The notes under the pieces are model-generated. The model saw only the letters and a list, made by a program, of their open reading frames with translations. It did no database searches and had not been told where the DNA came from. Shown here in pieces: positions 37,244 through 44,968 of a DNA stretch of 64,000 nt. The DNA lies in NCBI GenBank assembly GCA_016719535.1, contig JADJYX010000017.1, positions 240,417-304,416 of the forward strand, written 5' to 3'. Source of the DNA: Rubrivivax sp. (lineage in GTDB: Bacteria > Pseudomonadota > Gammaproteobacteria > Burkholderiales > Burkholderiaceae_C). Position numbers and translations under genes: made by a program. Positions within the stretch are counted from its first letter, which is position 1. The number at the start of each line of letters is the position of its first letter.

Positions 37244-37977
37244 GGCTGCTCGTCGGGCGGGGGGTCGGTGGGGCAAACAGGTTCGGGCGTGCCTGCCGCA
37301 TGCGGCGCCGCTGCAGGCGCGGCTTCGTCAAGGGTCGGCCCTTCGGGATCGGACTCGTCCAGCGGCGGGCGCACCTGGCCTTCGTCCAGCGGCAGGCTTG
37401 CCTGGCCTTCGTCCAGCAGCGAGGCCTGGGCCTGCAAGGCGGCCACTGCCTGCACCTCGGCATCACCCTGCGCACCCAGCGGCGGCAGCTGGTCGAGCGA
37501 GGCGAGTCCGAGGTCGTCGAGAAACTGCTGCGTCGTGGCATACAGCGCCGGTCGGCCGGGGGCTTCGCGGTAGCCGATGGACTCGATCCAGCCGCGGTCC
37601 TCGAGCTGCTTGACGATCTGCGAACTGACGGTGACGCCGCGGATGTCCTCGATGTCGCCGCGCGTCACCGGTTGCCGGTAGGCGACGATGGCCAGGGTCT
37701 CCATCGCGGCACGCGAATATTTCGGCGGCTTCTCGGGGTGCAGGCGGTCGAGGTATTCGCGCATCTCGGGCCGGCTCTGGAAGCGCCAGCCGCCGGCCAG
37801 CGTCACCAGCTCGATGCCGCGGCCGGCCCAGTCGTGGCCGATCTCGTCGAGCAGCATGCGCACGGTATCGGCACCGACCTGTTCGTCGAACAAGACGCGC
37901 ATCTCGCGCAACGGCATCGGCGCCTGGGCGCACAGCAACGCCGTCTCGAGGATGCGCTTGGCTTCGGCGCTCGTCAT
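37240..37977 (-). CDS. scpB: Segregation and condensation protein B
   Basis: Kleisin-associated subunit of the SMC-ScpAB chromosome condensation complex. About 245 residues from ATG 37977; a TTG three codons upstream is an alternative. Two winged-helix domains (about 5-85 and 90-165) contain YSRAAMETLAIVAYRQPVTRGDIEDIRGV, the ScpB signature. The C-terminal 70 residues are acidic and low-complexity with repeats of LDEGQ. No scpA lies next to it. It overlaps rluB by 4 nt, a frequent pairing. Confidence 0.94.
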   Translation of the reverse strand: MTSAEAKRILETALLCAQAPMPLREMRVLFDEQVGADTVRMLLDEIGHDWAGRGIELVTLAGGWRFQSRPEMREYLDRLHPEKPPKYSRAAMETLAIVAYRQPVTRGDIEDIRGVTVSSQIVKQLEDRGWIESIGYREAPGRPALYATTQQFLDDLGLASLDQLPPLGAQGDAEVQAVAALQAQASLLDEGQASLPLDEGQVRPPLDESDPEGPTLDEAAPAAAPHAAGTPEPVCPTDPPPDEQP

Positions 37978-38251
37978 CGCTGGCAATCGGAATCCGCCAC
38001 GCGGGTGGCGGTGGATGGGCTCATCGGTGTCCTGCAGCCACCCGTGGCCGATGGCATCGGCGCGACAGGGGCGGGTTCTCGGGGATCGGGGCGGGCCTGC
38101 TGCATCGCGAGCGCGGCCTCGTGGGCCGATTGCGCTCGGGGGCGGTTTCAGGCGGTCTTCGTCGCGCCGGGCGGCCGGGCCATGCGGCCGGCGCTGAAGG
38201 GCGCGGAAGGCTGCATTGTAGCCGCGACGACGCGCCCGCCCCTGCGGGTTC
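37978..38251. other. Gene-free spacer upstream of scpB
   Basis: About 274 GC-rich bases between rluD and scpB, both on the minus strand. The only clear structure is a perfect stem CCGCCAC/GTGGCGG with a four-base loop at 37994-38011, shortly before scpB. No open frame with family resemblance and no convincing promoter was recognised. Confidence 0.5.
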
Positions 38252-39238
38252 TCACGCGGGGGCCAAAACCGCCCAGGCCGCCGCGAAATCCGCCGGCGGC
38301 GCGCAGTCGAAGACCCTGGGCTCGCGCGTCAACGGATGGTCGAAGGCCAGCCGTGCCGCGTGCAGCGCCTGGCGCTGCAGGCCCAGCGCCGGCCGGCCGC
38401 CGTACAAGGCATCGGCCACCAGCGGATGCCCGCGCGCGGCCAGGTGCACGCGGATCTGGTGCGTGCGCCCGGTGTGCAGCCGGCAGCGCAACGCGCTGAA
38501 GCCGTCGCGCACGGCCACGCGCTCGACATCGGTCTGCGCCGGTCGCCCGCCGGCGACGATGGCCATGCGCGTGCGCTGCGCCGGGTCGCGCCCGATGGGC
38601 GCGTCGATGCGCTGCAGCGCCAGCTCGACCTCGCCCCAGGCGATGGCCAGATACTGTCGCTGCACCACCCGCGCGGCAATGTCGCGCACCAGCGCCGTCA
38701 CCGCCGCGAGCGACTTGCCGGCCACCATCACGCCCGAGGTGTCCTTGTCGAGCCGGTGCACGATGCCGGCGCGCGGCAGCCGCGCCGCGCCCGCGTGGTG
38801 CGCCAGCAGGCCGTTGAGCAGGGTGCCGCTCCAGTTGCCGGCCGCCGGATGCACCACCAGGCCGGCCGGCTTGTCGATGACGAGCACATGCTCATCCTCG
38901 AACAGGATGTTCAGCTTCATCGCCTGCGGCCGGAAGGCCAGGCTCTCGGCCGTGGGCACCAGAGTCACATCCACCGCCTGCCCGCCGCGCAGCCTGCGCG
39001 CGTTGTGCGTGCAGACCTGGCCATCGACGCTGACATGGCCGGCCTCGACCAGGCCCTGCAGGTGGTTGCGCGAAAACTCGGCGGCCGCCAGCGCCAGCAG
39101 CCTGTCCAGCCGCTGGCCATGGCCAGCGGCGTCGACGACGAAGTGGCGCCGCTCGGACTCGGCGGCGTCCGCGTCGGTGTCGCTCTCGTCGATGAGGCTG
39201 ACGGCGACGGGCAGCGGGCTCGTGTCGGGCGGATTCAT
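38252..39238 (-). CDS. rluD: 23S rRNA pseudouridine synthase RluD
   Basis: Makes pseudouridines 1911, 1915 and 1917 in helix 69 of 23S rRNA. 328 residues from ATG 39236-39238 with AGGA upstream. S4 domain (LDRLLALAAAEFSRNHLQGLVEAGHVSVDG) and catalytic HRLDKDTSG with Asp164; HTGRTHQIRVHLAARGHPLVAD confirms the RluA/RluC/RluD group. It diverges from bamD, the standard rluD-bamD arrangement. Confidence 0.96.
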   Translation of the reverse strand: MNPPDTSPLPVAVSLIDESDTDADAAESERRHFVVDAAGHGQRLDRLLALAAAEFSRNHLQGLVEAGHVSVDGQVCTHNARRLRGGQAVDVTLVPTAESLAFRPQAMKLNILFEDEHVLVIDKPAGLVVHPAAGNWSGTLLNGLLAHHAGAARLPRAGIVHRLDKDTSGVMVAGKSLAAVTALVRDIAARVVQRQYLAIAWGEVELALQRIDAPIGRDPAQRTRMAIVAGGRPAQTDVERVAVRDGFSALRCRLHTGRTHQIRVHLAARGHPLVADALYGGRPALGLQRQALHAARLAFDHPLTREPRVFDCAPPADFAAAWAVLAPA

Positions 39239-39246
39239 GGGCTTCC

Positions 39247-39252
39247 TATAAT
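39247..39252 (+). promoter_or_regulatory. -10 element of the bamD promoter
   Basis: A perfect TATAAT lies 57 nt before the bamD start in the 70-nt spacer shared with rluD. The -35 position (about 39224-39229, GTCGGG) is poor, so recognition may rely on an activator or on the -10 itself. The rluD start codon lies just upstream on the other strand. Confidence 0.5.
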
Positions 39253-39308
39253 CCAGCGCCTTCCACCGCAGGATGCGGGACGCCTCTTCTTCCGCACCGA
39301 CAGCACCG

Positions 39309-40121
39309 ATGCAACAACTTCGACACGGGCCGCGTCGCGCGGCCCTGTTCGCCGCCCTGGCCACCGCGCTGCTGGCAGGCTGCGCGACCGACGGCAAGGA
39401 CGAATTTGCCGGTCGCAGCGCCGAGAAATTGTATGCAGAGGCCAAGGCCGACGCCGAGGCCGGCAGCTACGAGCGCGCCATCAAGGCCTTCGAGCGTGTC
39501 GAGGGCCTGGGTGCCGGCACGCTGCTGGCGCAGCAAGCGCAACTCGACCTCGCCTATGCCTACTGGAAGTCCAACGACAAGGTGCAGGCGCTGTCCACGG
39601 TCGAGCGCTTCATCAAGTACAACCCCTCGAGCCCGGCGCTGGACTATGCGCTGTACCTGCGCGGCGTGATCAACTTCAACGACAACCTCGGCCTGCTGGG
39701 CAGCCTGGCGCGGCAGGATCTGTCGGAGCGCGACCAGCGCGCCTCGCGCGACGCCTGGCAGGCCTTCAAGCAGCTGGTGGAGCAGTTTCCGGCCTCCCGC
39801 TATGCACCCGACGCCCGCATGCGCATGGACTACATCGTCAATGCGCTGGCCGCCTACGAGGTGCACGTGGCGCGCTACTACTACAACCGCGGCGCCTATG
39901 TGGCCGCGGCCAACCGCGCACAGCAGGCGGTGACGGAGTTCCAGCAGTCTCCCGCCATCGAGGAGGCGCTGCACATCCTGGTGCGCAGCTATGACAAGCT
40001 GCAGCTGGTGCCGCTGCGCGATGCGGCCGAGCGCGTGCTGCGCACCAACTTTCCCGACAGCGCCTTCATTCCGGGTGCCACGCCGAAGGCCGAGGCGAAG
40101 CCCTGGTGGCGCTTGTGGTAG
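39309..40121 (+). CDS. bamD: Outer membrane assembly lipoprotein BamD
   Basis: 270 residues from ATG 39309; the earlier in-frame ATG at 39273 would spoil the signal peptide. The lipobox LLAGC places the lipid anchor at Cys25. Five TPR-like helical repeats follow (LYAEAKADAEAGSYERAIKAFERVEG and others), plus YALYLRGVINF typical of BamD/ComL. It is the essential lipoprotein of the BAM complex. The 3' end overlaps the convergent helicase gene by 56 bp. Confidence 0.95.
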   Translation: MQQLRHGPRRAALFAALATALLAGCATDGKDEFAGRSAEKLYAEAKADAEAGSYERAIKAFERVEGLGAGTLLAQQAQLDLAYAYWKSNDKVQALSTVERFIKYNPSSPALDYALYLRGVINFNDNLGLLGSLARQDLSERDQRASRDAWQAFKQLVEQFPASRYAPDARMRMDYIVNALAAYEVHVARYYYNRGAYVAAANRAQQAVTEFQQSPAIEEALHILVRSYDKLQLVPLRDAAERVLRTNFPDSAFIPGATPKAEAKPWWRLW

Positions 40122-42102
40122 CCGCGTCGGTCTCGTGCATCGAGGCCAGCAGCGCCAGCCAGTCCAGCGCCTGCGCCTCCTCGGTCAGCACGCCCATCGG
40201 CGGCAATGCCGCCATCAACCGCCGGCCATAGCCCATCTGCCGCAGCCGCGGGTCGCAGATCACCAGCAGCCCCTGGTCGGTCTCTGACCGGATCAGCCGC
40301 CCGGCGCCCTGCTTCAGCGCCACCGCCGCCTCGGCCACGTGCAACTCCTCGAAGGCATTGCGGCCCTGCGCCTGCAGCTGCTTGACGCGCGCCTCGACCA
40401 GCGGGTCGTTGGGCGGCGGGAACGGCAGCTTGTCGATCAGCACGCACTGCAGCGCATCGCCGGCGATGTCGATGCCTTCCCAGAAGCTGTGCGAACCCAC
40501 CAGCACGCGGCCGCGGCCGTCGCCGAACTGCCGCAGCAGCGCACGCCGCGGCTGCGAGCCCTGGGTCAGCACCTGCAGGTCGGCCCCCAGCCGCTCGGCT
40601 TGCGCCAGCAGTGCGGCGGTGACGGTCTCCAGCGCGCGCAGCGTCGTCGTCAGCACGAAGGTGCGGCCCCGCAGTGCCTGCGCACAGCGCGCCGCCAGCG
40701 CGCCCACCGCTGCCGGATGCCCGGCCTCGTTGGGTTTGGGAAAGCGCCCCGGCACCCACACGCGTGCATGCTCGGCATAGTCGAAGGGGCTCTGCACGCG
40801 CAGCGTGGCGGCGTCTTCCAGCGCCGCCTGGCGCGTGAACCAGGTCAGCGCGTCGTCGTCGCCGAGCGTGGCCGAGGTGAAGATCCAGGCGCGCGGCGAG
40901 CCGGCGCGCTGCTCGCTGAGCATGTCGCGGATGTCCAGCGGCGTCTCCACCAGCCGCGCCTGCTGCGGCGAAAGGTCGATCCAGCGCACACGGCCATCGA
41001 TGGCCGGCGCCGCGAAGCGCTGCACCAGCGCGTCGAGTTCCTGCGCACGCTGCTGCAGGCGGGCAAAGTCGGGCCCGATCTCCTGCCGCTCGGCCAGCTC
41101 CGTGCCGGCCTGCTGCAGCGCCGCGCCCAGTGCCTGCAGCGCATCGTCCAGCTCGGGGCGGCCGGCGCGCTCGTCCCAGCGCAGCTTGCGCAGGCCGCGC
41201 AGCTCGCGCAGCTCGCCGGCCAGCACCAGCCGCAGGTCGCGCGCGCCCTTCTCGACGGCCGCGGCGCACGCGTGCCAGGACCCCAGACCACGCGCCTGGC
41301 TGCTGCCGATGGCCAGCAGGTCGCGCGCAAATTCCAGCGTCTGCGCCGTGCCCAGGGTCTGACCGAGAAACTGCACGCCGGCGTCGACGAGCTGGTGCGC
41401 CTCGTCGAAGACCGCGGCATCGACGGTGGGCAGCAGCTCGGCCACACCGCTGTCGCGCAGCGCCAGGTCGGCGAAGAAGAGGTGGTGGTTGACGACCACC
41501 AGGTCGGCAGCCATGGCCTCGCGCCGCGCCTGCACGACATGGCACTGGCGGTACTCGGGGCATTCGCTGCCCAGGCAGTTGTCGCGCGTGCTCGTCACCA
41601 GCGGGATCACCGGCGAGCGTTCGTCCAGGCCTTCCATCTCGGCCAGGTCGCCGCTGCGCGTGGCCTGCGCCCAGCCCTCGACGCGCGCCAGCGCACGCAC
41701 CGCGAAGCGGTCGGGCAGCTGCGCCGTCAGCCGCGCCTGCTGCAGGCGGTGGCGGCACAGGTAGCTCGAGCGGCCCTTGAGCAGCGCGGTGTGCACCGGC
41801 ACCTTCAGCTCGCGCACCAGGCGCGGCAGGTCGCGCAGGAACAACTGGTCCTGCAGGCTCTTGGTGGCCGTGCTGACGAGCGCACGGCCCCCGGCCAGCA
41901 GCAGGGGTACCAGGTAGGCGAAGGTCTTGCCGACGCCGGTGCCGGCCTCGGCGACGAGGGCACTGCGTTGATCCAGCGCCTGGCAGACGGCACGCGCCAG
42001 CGCCAGTTGCGGCGGGCGCGGGTGGTAGCGCGGATCGGCGCGGGCCAGCGGACCCTGGGCGTCGAAGACGGCCGCGGTGCGCGACCACAGGGTCTGGGTC
42101 AC
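40066..42102 (-). CDS. DinG/YoaA-type ATP-dependent DNA helicase
   Basis: 678-residue XPD-like superfamily 2 helicase starting at GTG 42100-42102. Walker A AEAGTGVGKT (51-60), iron-sulphur cysteines at 116, 176, 181 and 187 (CRH, and NCLGSECPEYRQC), DEAH at 233-236 and a C-terminal motif VI region (KQGAGRLIRSETDQG). Members unwind damaged or R-loop DNA; E. coli homologues are DinG and YoaA, and the size is nearer YoaA. It starts 7 nt after the upstream YdcH-like gene. Confidence 0.92.
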   Translation of the reverse strand: MTQTLWSRTAAVFDAQGPLARADPRYHPRPPQLALARAVCQALDQRSALVAEAGTGVGKTFAYLVPLLLAGGRALVSTATKSLQDQLFLRDLPRLVRELKVPVHTALLKGRSSYLCRHRLQQARLTAQLPDRFAVRALARVEGWAQATRSGDLAEMEGLDERSPVIPLVTSTRDNCLGSECPEYRQCHVVQARREAMAADLVVVNHHLFFADLALRDSGVAELLPTVDAAVFDEAHQLVDAGVQFLGQTLGTAQTLEFARDLLAIGSSQARGLGSWHACAAAVEKGARDLRLVLAGELRELRGLRKLRWDERAGRPELDDALQALGAALQQAGTELAERQEIGPDFARLQQRAQELDALVQRFAAPAIDGRVRWIDLSPQQARLVETPLDIRDMLSEQRAGSPRAWIFTSATLGDDDALTWFTRQAALEDAATLRVQSPFDYAEHARVWVPGRFPKPNEAGHPAAVGALAARCAQALRGRTFVLTTTLRALETVTAALLAQAERLGADLQVLTQGSQPRRALLRQFGDGRGRVLVGSHSFWEGIDIAGDALQCVLIDKLPFPPPNDPLVEARVKQLQAQGRNAFEELHVAEAAVALKQGAGRLIRSETDQGLLVICDPRLRQMGYGRRLMAALPPMGVLTEEAQALDWLALLASMHETDAATTSATRASPRPSAWHPE

Positions 42103-42109
42103 ATCGTGC

Positions 42110-42313
42110 TCAGGCCGGTTCGGGCGGATCGAGCTCGCCTTCCAGGCGGGCGATCAGGTCGCGCAGCAGCAGTCGCCGCTTCTTCAGCCGACGCAGCGTC
42201 AGCTCGTCGGTGCCGGGGTCGTCGGTGGTGCGGTCGATGAGGTTGTCGAGGTCCGCATGTTCCATGCGCAGCTCGATCAATTGACGTTGAGGTGAATGAA
42301 GGTTGTCGATCAT
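42110..42313 (-). CDS. YdcH-like DUF465 small protein
   Basis: 67 residues, highly charged and helical (LIELRMEHADLDNLIDR, LRRLKKRRLLLRDLIARLE), matching the DUF465/YdcH family of unknown function. Start taken at ATG 42311-42313, the usual family start MIDNLHSP. It lies immediately upstream of the helicase gene and diverges from the PP2C phosphatase. Confidence 0.82.
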   Translation of the reverse strand: MIDNLHSPQRQLIELRMEHADLDNLIDRTTDDPGTDELTLRRLKKRRLLLRDLIARLEGELDPPEPA

Positions 42314-42343
42314 TGCTGCACGCCGCAGGGCGCAGCGGGAGTT

Positions 42344-42349
42344 TATATT
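42344..42349 (+). promoter_or_regulatory. -10-like TATATT directly before the PP2C gene
   Basis: TATATT stands eight bases before the phosphatase ATG in an otherwise GC-rich spacer of 43 nt. If used, transcription would begin at or next to the A of the start codon. No matching -35 was seen. Confidence 0.35.
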
Positions 42350-42356
42350 CGCCGCC

Positions 42357-43133
42357 ATGAGTTCGACTGCCCAGGCTGCCCAGGCCTTTCGCCTGACCGC
42401 GGCCACCGGCCTCCACAGGGGCGACCGCGCCTACCAGCAGGACCAGGTCGAGGTCATCACCCACGCCCGCGCCAAGGGCTGCGCGCTGGCCATCGTGGCC
42501 GACGGCATGGGCGGCAAGAGCGGCGGGCGCAAGGCTGCCGACCAGGTGCTGTTGACCGGGCGCCAGGTGTTCGAGCGCTATTCGCCGCAGCAGGACGATG
42601 CGTCCGAGCTGCTGCACCAGCTGGTGATGGAAGCGCACCTGATGATCAAGCTCACGGCCATCACGGCCGAGGAAGAGCCGCACAGCACCGTCGCCGCCTT
42701 CCTCGTCAACCCCGACCTCGAGGCCTGGGTGGTGCACGCCGGCGATTCGCGCGTCTACCACTTCCGCGGCCCCGAGCTGCTGCGCCGCACCTCCGACCAT
42801 TCCTTCGTGCAGCGCTTGGTCGACGAGGGCAAGCTGACCGAGGAAGCCGCCAATACGCATCCGCAGTCCAACCTGCTGACCGGCTGCCTGGGCACGCAGA
42901 CCGACCCGCCGGTGACGCTGTGGAATATCGACCGCCTGGCCTTCGGCGATACGCTGCTGGCCTGCAGCGACGGCCTGTGGCATTACTTCACCGCCAAGGA
43001 GATGGGCGCCATCGTGCACGCCCTGCCCCCGCGCGAGGCCGGCGAGATGCTGATCTCCAAGGCGCGGCAGCGCGCCCGCGGCGGCGGCGACAACCTCTCG
43101 GTGGCGCTGCTGCGCGTCGATCCGCTGAAATAG
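42357..43133 (+). CDS. PP2C-family Ser/Thr protein phosphatase
   Basis: 258 residues. Metal-binding motifs of PP2C are present: DGMGG at 49-53, HAGDSRVYHF in the centre, ACSDGLW and the C-terminal GGGDNLSVALLRV. It lacks extra sensor or membrane domains, like the small cytosolic phosphatases that oppose Hanks-type kinases. No kinase gene is adjacent, so the substrate is unknown. Start chosen at ATG 42357, without an upstream ribosome site; earlier codons overlap the YdcH promoter side. Confidence 0.92.
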   Translation: MSSTAQAAQAFRLTAATGLHRGDRAYQQDQVEVITHARAKGCALAIVADGMGGKSGGRKAADQVLLTGRQVFERYSPQQDDASELLHQLVMEAHLMIKLTAITAEEEPHSTVAAFLVNPDLEAWVVHAGDSRVYHFRGPELLRRTSDHSFVQRLVDEGKLTEEAANTHPQSNLLTGCLGTQTDPPVTLWNIDRLAFGDTLLACSDGLWHYFTAKEMGAIVHALPPREAGEMLISKARQRARGGGDNLSVALLRVDPLK

Positions 43134-43149
43134 AGCGCCCGGCCCCGGC

Positions 43150-43797
43150 TCAGCGCGGTGCCGACGCGCCGGGCACCGGCGGCAGGGGCAGCGGCTGCTT
43201 GCCCTTTGCGGCACGTCGGTCGATGCGGGCCTGGATGCGCGCCTGATCGGCCTTGATCTCGTCCTGCAACTGCCGCGCTGCGTCGGCACGCGCTGCCGCC
43301 TTGGCGGCAGCGTCCGCTGCAGCGGCGCGGCCCGATGCGCCGGCCTGCGGGCCCGGGGCTGCGGCAGCAGGCGATGCACCCGGCAACGCTGCCGGCGACG
43401 CACCCGGCATCGTTGCCGGCGACGCACCCGGCATCGTTGCCGGCGCTGCACTCACGGACGGGGTGCCGGCGCGGCGTGCCACCTCGGCCTGCTTGCGCGC
43501 CACCTCGGCCTGGCGGTCGGCCGCCCGCTGGCGACGACGGGCCTCGTCGAGCGCGCGCTGCCCGGCCTGCAGGGCCGACACCGCCTGGCGGTGGCGCTGG
43601 CGCGCGTCGTCGAAGCAGGCGTTGACGGCAAAGCGCTGGCGGCAGGCGGCCGACTCGGCGTCGAAGCGCGCATCCGCGGCCGTGCGCGCCTCGTCGATGC
43701 GGCGCTGACGCGCCGCGGCGTCGTCCTGTGCCTGCGCGCCGCCGGCCAGCAGCGCCAGCAGCAGCAGCAGCAGCAAGCCGATCGCGCCACGCGGCAT
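43150..43797 (-). CDS. Secreted Ala/Arg-rich repeat protein, unknown function
   Basis: 215 residues. A signal peptide (about 1-23, GLLLLLLLALLAGGAQA) is followed by a helical, probably coiled-coil region rich in Arg/Ala/Gln (about 24-112) with two cysteines (CRQRFAVNACF) that could form a disulphide, then a Pro/Ala/Ser linker with tandem MPGASPAT units, and a second helical region. No enzymatic motif was found. The family of short periplasmic coiled proteins of this kind is conserved near zapE/odh genes in some Burkholderiales, but I do not know a function. Confidence 0.75.
   Translation of the reverse strand: MPRGAIGLLLLLLLALLAGGAQAQDDAAARQRRIDEARTAADARFDAESAACRQRFAVNACFDDARQRHRQAVSALQAGQRALDEARRRQRAADRQAEVARKQAEVARRAGTPSVSAAPATMPGASPATMPGASPAALPGASPAAAAPGPQAGASGRAAAADAAAKAAARADAARQLQDEIKADQARIQARIDRRAAKGKQPLPLPPVPGASAPR
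43370..43445 (-). repeat. Short tandem repeat encoding MPGASPAT
   Basis: A 24-base unit encoding ATMPGASP is repeated, two copies nearly identical and a third with ATM changed to AAL. It lies in the linker of the secreted protein, where repeat number could vary without breaking the fold. Confidence 0.7.
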
Positions 43798-43802
43798 GGT
43801 GA

Positions 43803-44900
43803 TCAGGTCAGCGAGGTGTCGACCTCGCGCCGTGCCTGCGCCAGGAATTCGGCCGACTGCATCTCGACCAGGCGCGACACCGTGCGTGGAAATTCGTGCG
43901 CCAGCGGCCCTTCGGTGTACAGCGCTTCAGCCGGCACCGCGGCCGACATCACCAGCTTGACGCGCCGGTCGTAGAGCACGTCGACCAGCCAGGTGAAGCG
44001 CCTGGCCTCGCTGGCCAGCCGGGGGGACATCTGCGGCACGTTGGACAGCAGCACGGTATGGAAGCGCGACGCGATCTCCAGATAGTCGTTCTGCGAGCGC
44101 GGCCCGCCGCACAGGGTGCGGAAATCGAACCACACCACGCCGCCGGCACGGCGCACGCAGCGCAGTTCGCGGTGCTCGATGTGCAGCACCGGATCCTCGT
44201 CGCGCGCCTCGGCCAGGCGGTCGAAGGCCTGTTCGAGCAAGGCATCGGCCTCGGGGCCGAGCGGGCAGTGGTAGAGCTCCACCTGTTCCAGCGAGCGGCG
44301 CCGGTAGTCGTTGCCGGCGTCGACATTGAGAACCTCGAGGTGGGACTACAGCAACTCGATCGCCGGCAGGATGCGGTCGCGGTGCAGGCCGTTGGGGTAC
44401 AGGCCGTCGGGGTGGAAGTTGCTCGTCGTGACGATGCTCACCCGGTTGTCGAACAGCGACTGCAGCAGCCGGTGCAGGATCATCGCGTCGGTGACGTCGG
44501 CGACGTGGAACTCGTCGAAGCAGATCAGCCGGTAGCGCCGCGCGATGCGCTTGCCCAGTTCGTCGAGCGGGTTGACGGTGCCCTTGAGGTCCTGCAGCTC
44601 GCGGTGCACCTCGCGCATGAACTCGTGAAAGTGCAGCCGCGTCTTGCGCGTCAGCGGCACGGCCTGGAAGAAGCAGTCCATCAGGAAGCTCTTGCCTCGC
44701 CCCACCCCGCCGTACATGTAGACGCCGCGCGGGATCGGCGGGCGCACCAGCAGCTTGGTGATGGCGTTGCGGCGGCGGGCCTTGTAGTCGGCCCACTCGT
44801 TCTCGCAGCGCTCCAGCGCCGCCACGGCCCGCAACTGCGCCTCGTCGGTGCTGTAGCCCCGTTCGGCCAGGGTCTGTTCGTAGAGCTGTCGAACCGGCAT
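43803..44900 (-). pseudogene. zapE: Cell division ATPase ZapE (AFG1-like) interrupted by an amber codon
   Basis: The full frame from ATG 44900 to 43803 would encode 365 residues, the normal ZapE size. Walker A GGVGRGKS (64-71) and the Walker B segment CFDEFHVADV are intact. Codon 185 is TAG (44346-44348) directly after LPAIELL; the same frame then continues as SHLEVLNVDAGNDYRRR and onward, a normal ZapE second half. As written, a 184-residue fragment would be made, and a GTG restart at 44282 could give 159 more. ZapE modulates FtsZ ring constriction. It may be a nonsense mutation, a read-through case or a sequencing error. Confidence 0.85.
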
Positions 44901-44968
44901 GACGATCGATCATAAGAGCACGAACGGCCGGGACTGCCCCCGCCGCCGGCGCATGGCGCCGCGCCGAA

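Noticed and set aside
43803..44282. Second half of zapE as an independent 159-residue gene
   Set aside because: It is in the same frame as the upstream half and begins in mid-domain; the amber codon explains the split better.
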